Assembly (NCBI GenBank): GCA_028829895.1 | Contig: CM054180.1 | Coordinates: 105,358,135-105,422,134 of the forward strand | Source: Sinotaia quadrata | Lineage: Eukaryota > Mollusca > Gastropoda > Architaenioglossa > Viviparidae | DNA length: 64,000 bases | Direction of reading: 5' to 3' | Shown here: piece after piece, positions 25,786-39,700 of the stretch | Position numbering within the stretch: position 1 is the first letter of the stretch | Layout: every line of letters begins with the position of its first letter | Notes under the pieces: generated by a model | Seen by the model: only the letters and a program-made list of their open reading frames with translations | What the model was told of the DNA's origin: nothing | Database searches by the model: none | Position numbers and translations under genes: made by a program

Positions 25786-28700
25786 TAGAAAGTGTTGTGG
25801 TGAGTCAGGTTTTACGATTTTTTTATAAAGAGTGTCTTAATGTGCTCCAATGGGGTATTTTCATGTGTCTTCTTATTTAGGGTCTGATAGATCTTATGAT
25901 GATTCATCTATGTTTGGTCTGTTGATGTCTGGTTTGATTTAGGGTCTTTGGATGTGTCGCAATAAATAAGTTTTATCAAATGTTTGCATGGTTTTATACT
26001 GTTGTATTTAAGAAATTTTTTTTAATATTTGGTTTAGGGTCAAATGGGAAGTCCTGGCTTCCCAGGCTATCCAGGTGCTGCTGGTGTTAAGGTATGTTAA
26101 CTCTTTTCTTTTTTCCTTTTTTTAAACTTTAATCAGGAAAAATATTAACATGAGTAAATTGTTTATGCTCAAAAATAACAGTACAATAATAGTTAACACT
26201 TTATTTATGTTCATTATTATATATGATAAATTGTTTATGCTCCAAAATAATGCTCCAAAATAACAGTACAATAATAGTTAACACTTTATTTATGTTCATT
26301 ATTTTGTGAAATTCATACTCTTTCTGTTAGTGTTTGATACAAAACTATATGCAGTAATTAGCAAATAGTGTTATAATTTGTTTTGCAAATATTTACACTT
26401 CCTTAATTAATTTATTATGATTGATGTTTGAAAAATTTCTTATATGCAAGTTACTTTCAAGCATGGATTTTTTATGACAGGGTGAACGTGGACGTACTGG
26501 GCGTAGAGGTCGGCGTGGACTAAGAGGAAAAAGAGTATGGAATTTTATTAAAATCTATTTTCTGCTTCTAGGTGTCTCTTCAGTGCACAATTCACTTTTG
26601 GAAAATTGAATGTTGGGTATTGTGATTGTGATAATTTAATTGTGTTAAATCATTTCATATTAATTTTAAATTAAATTAATATCAAGCAGAAGAAAGACAA
26701 TATTTATACACAAAAATATTAATTTATTCAAAGCAAATTGTTACAATTTACTTGATACAAAAATAAATATGCTTAAAGAAACAACCGTTTGATTTACTTA
26801 AATTTTATTGTTTTTGAGAACCATTATCTAATGATACTCAGAAAAATATAATCAGTAAAACATTACATTTAACTTGTCCTTGAGTGAAAATTATTTATCT
26901 AATGACACTTTACATAAGATAATCAATAATATTTATTATATTAAACCTATCTTAGAATGAAAATCGAAATCTATTGCACTTAAAATAAGTTAATCAGTAA
27001 CATATGTTATATTTAACTTTGAATGAAAATCAAAATCTATTGCACTTAAAATAAGTTAATCAGCTACGTATGTTATATTTAACTTAGAATGAGAATCGAA
27101 ATCTATTGCACTTAAAATAAGATAATCAGTAATACTTATTATATGGATTTTTTTGTTGTATTAAATGTAGGCATGTCAACTTTTCAGGATTAAAATGTTT
27201 AATTTTTTATTCATATTTGCAAAGTTTTAATCTTGTATTCTACAGAAGAGTTGAATTAAATATTCCTTTAGTTCATGTCTGTGACTTCTAAGTACAATAA
27301 CTCTTGTTTTATTTCAGGGTCTTCCAGGCCCATTAGGAGAAAATGGAGAGCCAGGTGTCAGAGTAAGTAAAGGTTATAATTATTACATAATCAGTTATTA
27401 AATTTGATGTATACATTTACAGTTGTTTACTGCTGTTTACATTTTTCACGCTCATACAGTTATAGTAGCTACTGATATATACATTTTACAGTAGTTTATG
27501 GCTGCATATATCTTACAGTAGTTTTTTGCTATAGGAATGTAAAGTAATCTAGTGCTGTATACATTTTACAGTAGTTAATGGCTGCATATGTATTACAGTA
27601 GTTTTCTGCTATAAGCATGCTGCTTACATTTTACAGCAGTGTACTGCTATAGGCATGTAAAGTAATCTACTGTTGCTTACATTTTTACAGTAGTTTACTG
27701 CTATAGGCATGTAAAGTAATTACTGCTGTATACATTTTATAAAGTAATCTACTGCTGCTTACATTTTACAGTAGTTTACTGCTGGTTAACTTTTAAAGTA
27801 GTTTACTGCTTGTTTTTAAACTTATACTAATTAACTATTGGTTATGAAATAAAATGAGAGAATAATAAATTATGCTTAAATTATGCGTAATATTATTATG
27901 TATAGTTAACATTGAGAAACAATTACCGTTTATGAGAGATGTGCAGAAATAATTAGATTATCCAGATAGCCTAAACTGTAGTATTTACATGATCAAACAT
28001 TAGGAAATAATGGTTACATTATTGTTAAGCAAGACTAGTTAACCATAGAGTGGTACAATAACCATATTAGAGATGAAAACTGGTTAATTATTCAATGAGT
28101 CAATATTGTTCCAGAAGAATGGAAGTGTTTACTTTGTGAAAACTAACTGTTAATGTGAAGCATTTTAGATAAAAACATTTCATATGAAAATAGTCAAAAG
28201 ATAAATCATTGAACCTGCTTTTAGTTTGCATTATCAAGATCAGCAAATTCCCAGTAACTGTTAAATGGTGCTAATAAACAATAAAAAGAATATAGTTAAT
28301 TGTTATTGGATAAAGATAAATATATCATAGATTTAAAGAGGTTCATCTCACACTTTTACTGTGTATGTTCATCATAAAGGTTTTCTTTGATGATTATTTC
28401 TGAAATTTTTATCAGTAAATTGATTCTTTTTAATTATTATATCTGTGCATAACACTCTGCATCAAACTCTTATTCCCACCTTATCTTTTGTTTCCTTTAT
28501 TTCTTTTCTCCATTCTTTTCTCAGTCTGTCCATCATAAGGGTCGACTTGACCTCATTTACTTTGTGTGCCCTTGAAGACATTCACTCATTAATTGTTGTA
28601 AAATCCATTTCAGTGACCTTTAGGAATTTGTATAAAAATATTATGTAAAAAAATTGTAATGCTGACTGCTACTGAAACTGATAATAAAACATTAGTGTTT

Positions 28701-31700
28701 CATGGTGTAAATACATTTATGTATGTCATGTTTGTAATACTTAAAGTCATTGAACAAATATTTTGATATCATTGTTATTATTTTTATTATTACTGCTGTA
28801 TAGGGACAACGTGGAGAGCGAGGAAAACAGGGCATCCCAGGCCCTCCAGGCCCTAAGGGTGATCCTGGTCCACCAGGTCCTCCAGGCTTCACTGGTGAGC
28901 AGGGAATTCAAGGGCCACCAGGACCTGTGGGCATCACAGGGCCACCAGGGCCTTCAGTAAGAAATAATGAAATGTTTTCTTTTCTTTTTAAGAATTGCTT
29001 GTGTGTTATTATTAAAAAGATGTATACTGTTTAATGGCAAACCTTTTACTACTATTTGTTCTAGAAGACTTCATATTTGTCTATGGTATTGGTTCTAATC
29101 CCATTGATATCAGTTCTAGTCCTACTGATATCACTTCTAATTCCACTGATATCCATTATAATTTCACTGATATTGGTTTTAATCCCACTGATATCTGTTA
29201 CAATCCCAATGATATCAGTTCTAATTCTGCTGATGTAACTTTTAATTCCATTGATGTCACTTCTAATCTCATTGATATCAGTTCTAATTCCATTGATAAC
29301 ATTTATAATTTCACTGATATCAGTTCTAATTCTACTGATGTCACTTCTGACCCCACTGCACCATAACTAAAACATTTCTGAATGATTATATTTCATCAAA
29401 TCAATTCTATGTACATTCATTGTGTACATTAATTTTTCTGCTTCTAAATCATTGTAAAATATTTTCAGGGAGTCTCAGGCAAAGATGGACACCAAGGGCA
29501 GCCTGGTGACAGAGGAGAGCCAGTAAGAAACTGTGTTTTTACTTTGTGTATATTCTGTTTCTGAATTACATGTAATAAGAAAACATTCAGTTATTTCCCT
29601 CTAAATAAGAACACTCACTTATTTTCCTCTAAATAAGAACACTCACTTATTTTCCTCTAAATAAGAATATTTTTTAAATTTCTGTCTAAATAAGAACACA
29701 ATTATTTTCATCTACATTCATGAAAAAAGCATAATTTGGAGTGATTTTGAATGAGGCATTATGCTTAGATTTTCCTTATAAAACATTCCAACAGGTGATA
29801 ACTGAAGCACCAGTGACTTTCATATGGTTGTAAATTATTTTTTCCTTGAAATTAGTTCAGATGCATTTGTGAATAGAATACATGTCCCTTTAAAAAAGTA
29901 ATATTTTTATTTATTTATTTTATATTTGTCTTCTTTTGAGGTACATATATTCCATTTCCACATTTGGGATCATGTATAAATGCATCTTTTTAGCATGTAC
30001 AGTACTTTATTGGTTATCCACAAGCCCAGTTATCCAATTGCACTTATAACATCAATCCGTATATTTGTAAATGAAGTTAAGACAACTAAAAGATCTATCA
30101 TGAAAGGAGAGTCCATTAATGAAAGAACAGATGAGTTATGCAATCAATGTAAAATTATAATTATTATCAGGAAGTTTCAACAAAGGACACACAACTACTT
30201 ATCTGCAGAAATGTTGAACAATTTATCATTTAATGTTCCACCATCTCTTTATTTAACTCTGATACCCCAGTCTAAACTAGTCCCCATTATGTTTGTGCAA
30301 ATCTCTTTCAATCATAGATCCAAAGTTAGAGCTTTTGGGTGTGAGACTACATTACTGCTATCTTTTTGCTGATGTAAAATTGCATGTTTATTGGTTTATA
30401 TGCATTCACACAGTAATTTTAATTTTTAAAAAAATTGTCTGGCTCATCCTTGACCTTGGATAATTGGCGCTCTAGGTTATCTCTTAACTTCTGCCTCAAA
30501 GGAAAAAGCAAGTCAGTCATTTTTACCTAAGGAATATTATTATATAACAAATTTGCATATTATTACTAATTTGATAGAAAAATATCACCACTTCTGCTGA
30601 TTTATTGTTCTATATGTTTTTCTCATTCACATTAAGCATGATGCAAGTATCGACTTAAAACTTGTAATTATTTCTTGTGTGCAGGGATTACCTGGCAGTC
30701 CCGGACAACCAGGACCTGTTGGAGTAATGGGACCTCCTGTAAGATAACTGTTCTATTTTCATGCTTTATTTAAATATATATAGTGCACAGGCTATGAGAT
30801 TTACAAAGACAATGTTCTAATATATGTTCTTGAGATGAAAAAAATGAAGCAAATTAATAATGCAAAAGTGTAGGCTACTCACCCATGCAGAGAGAATACT
30901 AATTTTTAGTTTCTTAAATTTGTTTGAGTGGTTATGTGTTTAAAGTTTCCATTAATGAACTAGTGTAAAAAAATAAGTGTGTAGACTTATTTCAGTAGTG
31001 ATTTAATTTAGGTAAGAGAATGAAAACCCTTATACATAATTAGTTCTTTTGAATCTTCTTTCAGGGACCACCTGGTGAATCTGGACAAGATGGCGAGAGA
31101 GGACCTCCAGGCAATGCAGTATGACTGTTTATTTTAATTTAAGTTTTAATAATTTGCTCTTAAAGTTTTATTGATGTGGATACAGGCTGATGATATGTGT
31201 GACTGGTCAATGATGTGTCTGTTCATGAGTCTGATGATGTGTCTGTTCATGTGTCTGATGATGTGTCTTGTGGTGTGGTCGATGATATCTGATGATGTAT
31301 CTGATGACATGTTTTAATGTTTTGATGATGCATCTGATAATGTGTATCAAAGTGTAATTGTTGATGTGGTTGATGATGTTTTTGTTGAAGTCTGAGGATG
31401 TGCTTAAATGCTGGATGATTATGTCTGAAATGTGCCTTATGATATTTTTATTATTATTTATCTGATACTTCTGATGTGTGCCTGATGATTTATGCATGTA
31501 CTGATACATCTTTGAAATGTGATTAATCAGTGCCTGATGATTATTAAAAACATGTTAGCATAATTGATAATATTTTTTAAATTTCTGAAGATATATCTCA
31601 TGACATTCCTCAGACTCTGATTAAAAATGTATTTTTGAGCTATTTCTGTTTGCTGAGAATGTCTGATAATGTATTTGAGAATGTGTTTGTGAATGTGTTG

Positions 31701-34083
31701 TGATGTATCAGATTAGTTGAGGATATGCCAAGAGTATAAGATATGTCCAATAACATGTATGGGATCATGTTCAATATGTGTTTGAAGATAGGTCAATGGG
31801 TGATTTCTGTGACATGATAGATGGTATGTTTAATGATGTGTCTCTTTGTAATTTTATAAGGATTTGTTTAATGCTGTGTCAGATAATTCATCTTTTAGAT
31901 TTCTGGTTTAGCAGGTGTTTGCATGTGTACATGTACAATTCATTCTTTATTAACAGTTTTAGTTGTTAGTCTCAGATGTAAATGAATCTTCTTGTCCTTC
32001 CTGATTGGTCATCGGTCACCATCTACTTTAGCATTCTTCTTCTTTCTTGTTCCTTTCCTACAGTTTAAATTATTTTATTTCTTTTGTGTCTAGAATGTGA
32101 ATGATTCAGAAAGATAGTTCCAGAAAACCTCTTTTAAAAAAAAGTGGTGAAAAATAGTTGATGAAAACCTCTTTAAAAAAAAATTATATAACTGATACAT
32201 AAAGTTACTTAATTGTTTTATCATTTTCAATGGTTCTCAAAGTGTGCTATCATAAAACACTGGTGTCCCATCAGTCAGTATGATAGAACCATAAAATATA
32301 TTGTGTTCCAGTCCAAAAGCTGGATATCAGTATGATAGATTCTTAAAATAAATTTGTATTGTGTTCCAGTCCAAAAGCTGGATCAAGGTGTTGCATCTCA
32401 GTGTTTCACAAGTAGCATTTAGCTCCCTGGTGCTCCACAGTCATATGAGTTTGAGAGCCATTGTACTGTTATGATCAATTATAATAATAATAATTTATTT
32501 GCTGGAATATTTTTCAGGGCCCACCTGGTGATAGGGGTGTACCTGGTCAGGCTGGAAGTCCTGGAGAGCGGGTATGTGTGTGTGTGTATTTTATTAATGC
32601 AATACTCCCAAGTTTAGTGAATAAATTGTTGTTTCTTTAATCTTTCAACTGTAACATGTTCATTCAGTTTGTTTTTACACAATTCTTTTCAATTATTATT
32701 CTTTTTTTTCAAGAGTGTTTTTTGCTTCGGATGTGTAATGTTTCTTCTCTTTGTTTTTCCAAAGTTCTTTTTACACTATTATCGTATTTAAAGTTTTATA
32801 TCTCTGCAAAGCTTAAACTTCTGATTTAACATTTCTGTGACCTTAACTAATTAAGATACCAGTAAATCATAGCTTTTCACAATGTTATGACTTGTATTAA
32901 AAATTTTGCATATTTATTTACTAATTTTGTGTGTATGTGTGTGAAAGAGAGAGACAGAGATTTTTTTTATCAGTATAAAAATATTTCGCACAAAGAATAA
33001 GGTATCAGGTCTGTAAACACTTAAAATGGCATTTGCCTTTACTCTTAATTTATTATGGAGACTATTGTTTGCAGGTTCTTCTTGAATTAAGGTCAAATTC
33101 ATTCACCTAAAATCTAATTTACCTTGTATGATAAATATACTTTATACTTGAGCTATCTATTCTTTGGCAATTCATTTATTGTTATCATAATAACAAATTT
33201 CAATTCCTGTGGCAATTCATTTACTGTTATCATACTAACAAATTTCAATTTTTTGTCCTGCTTCCAATCAATTTCTATAATTAGTAGCACTACATAACTT
33301 TTATAATATATAAAAAACTTTTCATTATCCTGAATTTTTAAAAAAGAGAAATAAAATAGAAATAAGAAAGTGTGATTAACCTTTGGCACAAGGAACATTT
33401 TATTTGTGTTATTTTTATTGCTAGCTATCAAATTGTCGTAAGTTAAAATAAGACCAAGTTCTCTAGTACTCAAAAATATATTTCTTCATCTCTAAATTCC
33501 TAACTGCACTCCTACATTTTTATTCTAATATTAAGGGAAATACTGGACCTCAAGGAAACCCTGGGCCACCTGGACCACCAGGACTTGGAGGTTTCCCTGG
33601 TAACAGAGGTTTTCCTGGTCCGCCAGTAAGTATATGGCATTTACATTTTTTGTTAATACTAAATAAGTGTTAGTGATGCAGACATATATGGCATTTATAC
33701 ATTTTATTAGTACTATATAAATGTTAGCGATGCAGACATATAAATGATTTTGTAAGTACATATATATTTTATTTAGAAATAATATTAAGTTAAAAGTAGC
33801 CATATGGGGACTACAGTGATATCTGATTTTCATTTAATTTCCAAATTATTAATATTTTGCTAACTTCCCTTGCAGGGCCCAGAAGGTCCTAGAGGTGATG
33901 CTGGAGCAGCTGGACCACCAGGAATTCCAGTGAGTTTTGTTTCTATTCAGTACTGTTACAAAATTTGTAAGAATAGATTTTGGAGTTTTTACTGTACTCA
34001 AATCATCACTGATGGTTAAACAGTGTTCACCATGTTATCAGAAGTGTGGTTACAATGGGAGTGTCCAGTATGTTATTGTTTTC

Positions 34084-34140
<57 letters not shown>

Positions 34141-37100
34141 TGTGCAGTTTGTGTGTGTGTGCACATGTTTGTGTGAGTGTTGGGGAAAGTTTTCTAGATT
34201 AGTGGCACCAGAGATAAGTAAGATTAAGGAAATGTTACATACATAAGCATTAGTGTTGGGTAACTCAGAGTATTCGTACATTCATTAGTGCTGTCAAAGA
34301 GGAATACATGTACATTTAAGACATATAAGAAAGTGTCACCATATTGAACCAGAGATGGACAGCAGTAAAGGGGTTTTCACTAGCATTTGTATTACTGGTA
34401 CTACAGCTGGATAACAAGGAAGTCTTCTTTTGAAAGTTTTTAACTTTTATTTTACATGTATATCTTTTCAAAATTTATTTGGGGATTCTTTTGAAAGTTT
34501 TTAACTTTTATTTTACATGTATATCTTTTCAAAATTTATTTGGGGATTCTTTTGAAAGTTATTAACTTTTATTTTACATCTTTTCAAAATTTATTCAGGG
34601 ATTCTGTTCAAAGTTATGAACTTTTATTTTATTTCTTTTCAAAATGTATTCTGTGTGAAATATTCTAGGCATATAAATGAAAAACATTTACACTTGAAAA
34701 GGAAATTTAAACAAAGGAGAGGGGGGAAATATGAATAATTCAACAACAGCAGCAGCCACAACAAACAAAATCAACAATATCAATCAGACAATAACACATG
34801 GAAAATATAAACATAAAAACGTTTTCAGTGTCACTGTTTTTTGTTTGCAGGGAGAAAAGGGAGGACCCGGAGAACCAGGCCAGACTGGACCCCCTGGCAT
34901 GCCAGTAAGTGGAACCATGACATTTTTATTTCTCATTCTATTATGTTTTGGCTTTTGTCCACAAATACTTAGATGAACTACTGTCCCAAAAATTGTTAAG
35001 CCACTGCATTATTGCAGATTATTGTCAAAGTACATAATTGCTAGGCTTCATTCTGGGGAGTTATGTTTGTTACATTAGTTACATTTGTTACATTGTTACA
35101 TTTGTTACATTTGCAAATATTTTTAAGCAGCTGGAATACAGATGTAAATTTCTGAAGATGTTAAAAATTCACTTGCACTAAGTATGTTTCTTTCCATTAA
35201 ATTAGACAAGTTTAAGTTTTTGAAGACATTCAAAAATTCACTTGTACAAAGTAAAATACTTTTCATTATGGTAAATTAGACAAATTAAGTTTTGAAGACA
35301 TTAAAAATTCACCTGTACAAAGTGTTACTGTCCACTGTGGTAAATTAGAACTGTGTCAAGTTTTTCTAGATATAAAATTAATTTGTACAAAATAGGTTAA
35401 TTTTCTTTATGTTCAAAATGGAATGTACATTTTTAAGATTCAAAATTCTCTTGCACAAAGTATGTTTCTTCATTGTGAAAGATTAAATTTAAACTTTTTT
35501 GAATAATAAATAAACTCTTTGCATATTTATATATGTGTGAGTACATGTCTGTATGCAAGTGTGTGTGTGTGCTTGTGCATGCATGTGCTCAGGTTTTTTG
35601 TCTGATTGCCTCTTGCACAACTATACACATATAATTGATTGTTAAATACATATCATTCATTCATTGTCAAATTTTTGTGCTAAATATTTGTAATTTTATA
35701 TTTTGTCCTTTTTTCAGGGTGCTCCAGGACCCATTGGTGGTATGGGGCCTGCTGGACTTAAAGGAGACGTTGTAAGTATTTTTTCTTGCCATTTGTTAAT
35801 ACTTTTCATGTCATTGTATTTTTCATATCATTATAAGTAGTTTTCATGTCATTATAAGTATTTTTTCATGTCATTATAAGTATTATTCATGTCATTATAA
35901 GCACATTTCTTGTCATAATTATTTTTTATAGCATTATAAAAAAAAAAAATTCTGCCTTCTATAAGTACTGTTTCTATGTCAGTATAAGTACTTTTTCATC
36001 TCACTGAAAAATATTTTTTCAATTCATTATAATACCTTTTCATGTCATTTTATTTCTTTATAACATTGTAAATAATTTTTCATGCCATTGTGAGTATTTT
36101 TTCATGTCATCATAATGTTGTAAGTACTGTTCCTGACACTGTAAATACTTGTCATATTGTTATAAATACATTTTCATAATGTTTTAGTACTTTATTCATA
36201 AGTGGGCTTTGTTTGGCATAGGGGATGTTTGACTTTAACATTAATTCTCCTTGGAGTGACATTTTAATTTTTCACTCATTATTCATTGCAATATACTTAT
36301 TTATAATTTACACTTGAGATCAGTATTTATTATTCATTGAAATTTACTTATTTATAGTATCATATGATATTGTTATACTTGAGCAAAGTATTTATTAGTC
36401 ATTGAAATTTACTTATTTATAGTATCATATGATATTGTTATACTTGAGCAAAGTATTTATTAGTCATTGAAATTTACTTATTTATAGTATCATATGATAT
36501 TGTTATACTTGAGCAAAGTTTTTATTAGTCATTGAAATTTACTTATTTATAGTATCATATGATCATGTTATAATAGAGCACAATTTTTATTATTCATTGA
36601 AATTTACTTTTTATGTCATGTTATACTTGAGCACAGTGTTTATTATTAATTGAAATTTACTTATTTATAGTTTCATACAGTCATCTTACACTGAAGCAGA
36701 GTATTTTAAGTCAGTATATAAAATGGTGGTGGTATAACTGTACTTTCTTAAATTTAAGACTAAATAAATTTTGAATTCAGAAAGTAATTTTATATTTTTA
36801 GTTGTTGTTATTTTAAATTTTGTGTGTGGAACTAATTGATTTTAATTTTCTCAGGGAAATGAAGGTCCTTCAGGGCAGCCAGGGCCAGAAGGTGTACAAG
36901 GACCCAGGGTATATTAAATTTTCTTTAAGTCACCTTTAAGTCACTTTACCTTTAAATCTATTGATATTGCAATTATTTCACATAAATCTGCTTTAGATCC
37001 TTTTACTTATTATCAATTATACTTATTTTACTGTTAACTTTTTTTTTGTTACTTTAATGGGAGGAAGATAATTATAAGAGTGAGTATTTACTAAAGCTGA

Positions 37101-39624
37101 TGAGACAAGAAGTTCTTCATTAGCTCTTTCAGTAAGACAGTTTTTATTTTTGGTGTGTGTGTGTGTGTGTGTGTTTCAAAAAAAAATCCAAAAGATTAAG
37201 ACAAATTTCAAAGATACCTACATTGATGATCTCTGCAGACCAAATATAATAAGTCAAAATCAAACATTGTCAATGAATAAAAAAATTAAAAGAAAGTATG
37301 GCCTCAGATATTCTATTACTCAAAGTCAAGGAGTCATCAATGTCAACACTCATTATAGTAGTCACACAGGCATTTTCTATCGCAGACAGAGTGTCCAACA
37401 ATAGATTCATTTACCTGATAGACTAAATATAACTCGCATTGAATTTTCTTTCAGATTACTAAATTTAACACAAAATTACTAGGATAAGTAACACTTGTTA
37501 GAATTAAAATATGTAGAATGTTTTGTACATCTAAAATTTGCACTCTAGTCACTGTGTAATGCCTCATTTGGAAATAAAGAATTTCACAATAGAAAGGCTA
37601 TCTAAAGTTCACCTAATGACCTTAAGACCCATGCCTCTTTGGGATGGTGTTTGAATATCCCTCAATAAAATATGGTGTTGGAATGCCTGGTAGTGATATA
37701 TGATGTTTGAATACCTTCCACTTATAAATGGTGTTGGAATATCGTCGAGTAATGCATGGTGTTTTTACATCCTTACAGTAATACATCAGTATTTTAACTG
37801 CCTTTCCCTTGCAAATTGATGCATATAGTATGATTTTCTCTGTTCAGGGATACCGTGGACCACCTGGTCCTGTGGGTCCACCTGGCATGGATGGTGACAA
37901 GGTGAGATTGTTATCATTTTTTCCCCAAAACGTATGTCACAACATGTGTACTAAGAAACAGTATTATTAAAGGTTGTTTGGTTTTATTTGAGTTTTTAAA
38001 CTTTCCAGAATAAAGGCTAATCTTTCTTGAATTTATTTATTTATTTGAAAGTATGTATACAGAATAAAATGTGATCCAATCTTTTAGGGTTTTAAAAATA
38101 TTTTGGTTGATCATACTTTTCAAATGTGATTCTGGTTGATTATAAAAAATATATTTATAATCATCTAAAAGTATAATGGAATGAGCACACTTACAACGCT
38201 AACTTCTATTTTAATTATATATATATATTTTCTTTTTTCATGGAAGACTGTTTATTTTCTGGCAGGGTGACCGTGGTTCACCTGGCGAGATTGGGCAAAA
38301 AGGAGATTATGGATCACAGGTATGTCTTTCAGCTTTTGAATACATAAAACAATAGGATAAGATTTTTAGTGTTTTTGCTTTTAGTTTTTATTTCCTTGTT
38401 TGGTATTTTTGTTGCTTGTTATTTTTCAAGAAAACAAGAAGAAGAAATGCTATAAAAACCTTCTGATGTGTAAAACTGTATTGCCATACTTTATATCAGT
38501 GCCTTAACACTTTTGATGTGTAAAACTCTATTGCCATACTTTATATCAGCGCCTTAACATTTTTTGTTACAGTTTACATTTGACATTTTAATATGATGTT
38601 TCTTTCTTCTACTTTTCAAGAACATATTTCATTTGGACTCACTACTGCTTATTTCTTTTGTAGGGGCCACCTGGACCCCAAGGACCACTTGGACTGCAAG
38701 GTCCTCCTGGCCCTCCAGTAAGGATACACTTTTTAAATTTAAAATTATTTCTCTGTTTGTCAACAATCGTCATACAGTGTTTGCTCCTCATTCCTTTGTA
38801 TTCCATGTTGTTTGTTTCATTGTCTTCTTCGCTGACAGTCTTTTGATTGAATATGGCACCCCCCCCCCCAGAAAGTCAATGAAATGAATGAATTATTGAA
38901 GCAACTTTAAAATTAGTAGCATTGATACTTAATATATGTACAAATCTTTCATTACTTAAAAGCTACAAATTTAAAGTTTGTAACAAGAGCAAAGAAAAAT
39001 AGACTATTAATTGATAAACCGAAGCAGTTGTAAATAACTCAGTTAATGCGTCTCTGTCAAGCGGAGGTCTATTAAACTTGGAATATATTAAATGGGTTTA
39101 ATTTTAAAATGGTAATTTGTACAGATCCATAAATTAAAAATGTCTGCAAAATTTTGTTTTACTTATTCTTTTCTTTGCATTCTTATAGTGTAGGGATGTT
39201 TTTTGCTAACACAAAATGTACAAATCATTTTCACAAAATGCAGTATTTTTAGACAGTACATTGCAATCCCATTATGTCTCACCAGACTGGAATGAATTCA
39301 GAATATCGCATATGGTTTAGATGTCAATTATAACTGGTTGTGAAGAGGTTAAGAAACAGCAATTACTTGGTATTGATGCATCGAATCATATATTTTTTTC
39401 TTTCTATTTCTAAAGGGACCTCCTGGGGAGCCAGGGACCCAAGGTTTGCAAGGTCCAGTTGGCATCAAGGTGAGTGCCAATATCTGTTCACTTTGTCAGG
39501 CCATAGTTTTATTTTGTCATGTTCATAGTAACATGTAGAAAGTTGTTTTGTGTGCATGTGTATATGTGTGTGTGTGTAATACGTGTGTTTATGCAGTGGT
39601 GTGTTTGTGTGTGTGTTGTGTGTG

Positions 39625-39700
<76 letters not shown>

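Noticed and set aside
28692..28892. Collagen-like - strand frame with Gly-Pro repeats
   Set aside because: It is the reverse of the true + strand collagen exon 28; GGN/CCN triplets look collagenous on both strands.
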